A stretch of DNA of 64,000 bases from an uncultured Raoultella sp. Its GTDB lineage: Bacteria > Pseudomonadota > Gammaproteobacteria > Enterobacterales > Enterobacteriaceae. Below the pieces are notes generated by a model. The model was given only the letters and a program-made list of their open reading frames with translations, was not told the DNA's origin and searched no databases. Where the stretch lies: assembly GCA_900759445.1 (NCBI GenBank), contig CAAEVH010000010.1, positions 62,001-126,000 on the forward strand. The letters are read 5' to 3'. Positions 63,204 to 64,000 of this stretch are shown here, piece by piece. Both the position numbers and the translations under genes were made by a program. Each line of letters opens with the position of its first letter. Position 1 is the stretch's first letter.

Positions 63204-63584
63204 TTGAAACATAAGCAAAGTTGGGCGGGTGCGGTCTGCTGCTTTGTGCTCTTTATTGTGGTGTGTCTTTCATTAACGCTGAACGTGAAAGGGGCATTCA
63301 GAGCGGCAGGGCATCCTGAGGTCGGATTGTTGTTTTTTATCCTGCCTGGTGCTGCAGCAAGCTTTTTCTCCCATCGTCGGGAGGTGCTCAAACCCCTTCT
63401 TGGTGCCATGTTGGCGGCGCCGTGCTGTCTGTTACTGATGCGGTTCGTTTTTATGCCGACGCGTTCGTTGTGGCAAGAGCTGGCGTGGTTGTTTAGTGCG
63501 GTGTTTTGGTGCGCGCTTGGCGCATTGTGTTTTTTGTTTATCAGCAACTTGTTCAATCAGCATCATCGACGGAAAAAGAACTGA
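63204..63584 (+). CDS. ybjM: Inner membrane protein YbjM (probable TTG start)
   Basis: A 126-residue hydrophobic protein with about four membrane helices and a basic tail (HHRRKKN). Orthologue of E. coli YbjM, function unknown. The TTG at 63204 sits 5 bases after GGAGG and begins the K-12-like sequence KHKQSWAGA. An ATG at 63186 in the same frame would add MCQEEQ but has only a weak AGAG site, so TTG is favoured. Confidence 0.85.
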   Translation: MKHKQSWAGAVCCFVLFIVVCLSLTLNVKGAFRAAGHPEVGLLFFILPGAAASFFSHRREVLKPLLGAMLAAPCCLLLMRFVFMPTRSLWQELAWLFSAVFWCALGALCFLFISNLFNQHHRRKKN

Positions 63585-63586
63585 AG

Positions 63587-63607
63587 ACGCCCTCCAGCGG
63601 AGGGCGT
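63587..63607. terminator. Inverted repeat between ybjM and grxA
   Basis: ACGCCCTCC / GGAGGGCGT, 9-bp perfect stem with a 3-base loop between convergent genes. No T run follows on the + strand and only a spaced T-rich stretch on the minus strand; probably a bidirectional 3' end. Confidence 0.6.
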
Positions 63608-63618
63608 AGAAACGGCGA

Positions 63619-63882
63619 TCAGGCGAACAGATTCATGTTCTCTTTTGCCCACGCTTCAAAATCCGTGCAGCCGCCGATGTGTTTTTGATCAACAAAAATC
63701 TGCGGAACGGTTTCAACTGGCTTACCTACCGTCTTTTCCAGATCGGCTTTCGTAATACCTTCGGCATGGATATCAATGTAGCGGAAGTTAAAATCGTCAT
63801 GCTCATTGCTTAATTTTTCTGCTAATTCTTTTGCGCGCACGCAATACGGGCACCCTGGACGACCAAAAATAACGGCAAACAT
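63619..63882 (-). CDS. grxA: Glutaredoxin 1 (GrxA)
   Basis: An 87-residue glutaredoxin with active site C11-P-Y-C14 and the cis-Pro loop ETVPQIFVD. It uses glutathione to reduce ribonucleotide reductase, PAPS reductase and oxidised OxyR; OxyR controls it in E. coli. The C-terminus (NMNLFA) differs from K-12 and is two residues longer. The remaining 118 bases to the window end should hold its promoter; I see no certain gene there. Confidence 0.95.
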   Translation of the reverse strand: MFAVIFGRPGCPYCVRAKELAEKLSNEHDDFNFRYIDIHAEGITKADLEKTVGKPVETVPQIFVDQKHIGGCTDFEAWAKENMNLFA

Positions 63883-64000
63883 CTCTCTCTCCTCGAACTT
63901 ATCAGGCCGGATGGCAATACTTGTTATGATGCCGCGATTTGTGACGGATGAAAAGCAGGTTCAGCCTGTTGCTTTGATATCCTCAAGCTATAACTGTTAA

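Noticed and set aside
63883..64000. Start of ybjC and an OxyR site upstream of grxA
   Set aside because: An open frame reaches the window end but does not resemble YbjC, and no OxyR site could be assigned with confidence.

Overview
The window is a stretch of core chromosome from an enterobacterium close to Escherichia and Salmonella; Citrobacter is my best guess, by inference from protein divergence and gene content. Gene order follows the E. coli K-12 segment from ybhP to grxA almost gene for gene. Nearly every protein is recognisably orthologous but clearly not identical to the K-12 protein. Three differences from K-12 stand out: no yliE/yliF between gsiD and rimO, an extra aadA-type nucleotidyltransferase gene between moeA and iaaA, and an extra short-chain-dehydrogenase-like gene converging on rcdA. 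I found no phage, insertion sequence, integron, tRNA, rRNA or CRISPR.

Layout. 1-6.6 kb: ybhP (cut by the window edge), ybhQ, and the TetR-controlled efflux operon cecR-ybhGFSR with a 26-bp palindromic operator. 6.8-12.7 kb: rhlE, LexA-controlled dinG, ybiB, ybiC. 12.7-17.2 kb: an iron and stress block (ybiJ, ybiI, ybiX, fiu with a Fur box, mcbA). 17.4-25 kb: rlmF, ybiO, the glutamine transporter glnHPQ with sigma-54 and NtrC signals, dps, rhtA. 25.4-32.6 kb: ompX, opgE, the manganese genes mntS and mntR, ybiR, ldtB, ybiT, then an ERIC repeat. 32.7-39.2 kb: ybiU, ybiV, the glycyl-radical pair ybiW-ybiY, and divergent fsaA. 39.3-48.7 kb: moeAB, aadA, and iaaA-gsiABCD (isoaspartyl peptidase plus glutathione importer). 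48.8-57.4 kb: rimO, bssR, yliI, gstB, dacC, deoR, ybjG, mdfA, ybjH. 57.5-63.9 kb: ybjI-ybjJ, rcdA, the SDR-like gene, sRNA rybB, ybjL, ybjM, grxA.

The most interesting signal not explained by single-gene annotation is at 34.0-38.5 kb. A 12-mer (TTTCGAATGAAA) occurs three times there, ahead of ybiU, ahead of ybiV, and in the ybiY/fsaA divergent region, where a related inverted repeat lies 22 bp away and a TTGAC-N4-GTCAA palindrome lies beside it. This suggests an uncharacterised regulon joining a dioxygenase-like protein, a sugar phosphatase, a glycyl radical enzyme with its activase, and fructose-6-phosphate aldolase. YbiW has a CxE active-site signature rather than the paired cysteines of pyruvate formate-lyase, so the unit looks more like a sugar or polyol dehydration pathway feeding an aldolase.

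Other points of note are the catalytically intact chromosomal AadA, the SDR-like protein that has lost its Ser-Tyr-Lys triad, several non-ATG starts (gsiA and probably ybjM use TTG; ybiT and rcdA use GTG), REP-type hairpins inside the gln and gsi transporter operons, and two genes found outside the usual ORF size range: mntS (42 codons) and rybB (79-nt RNA).
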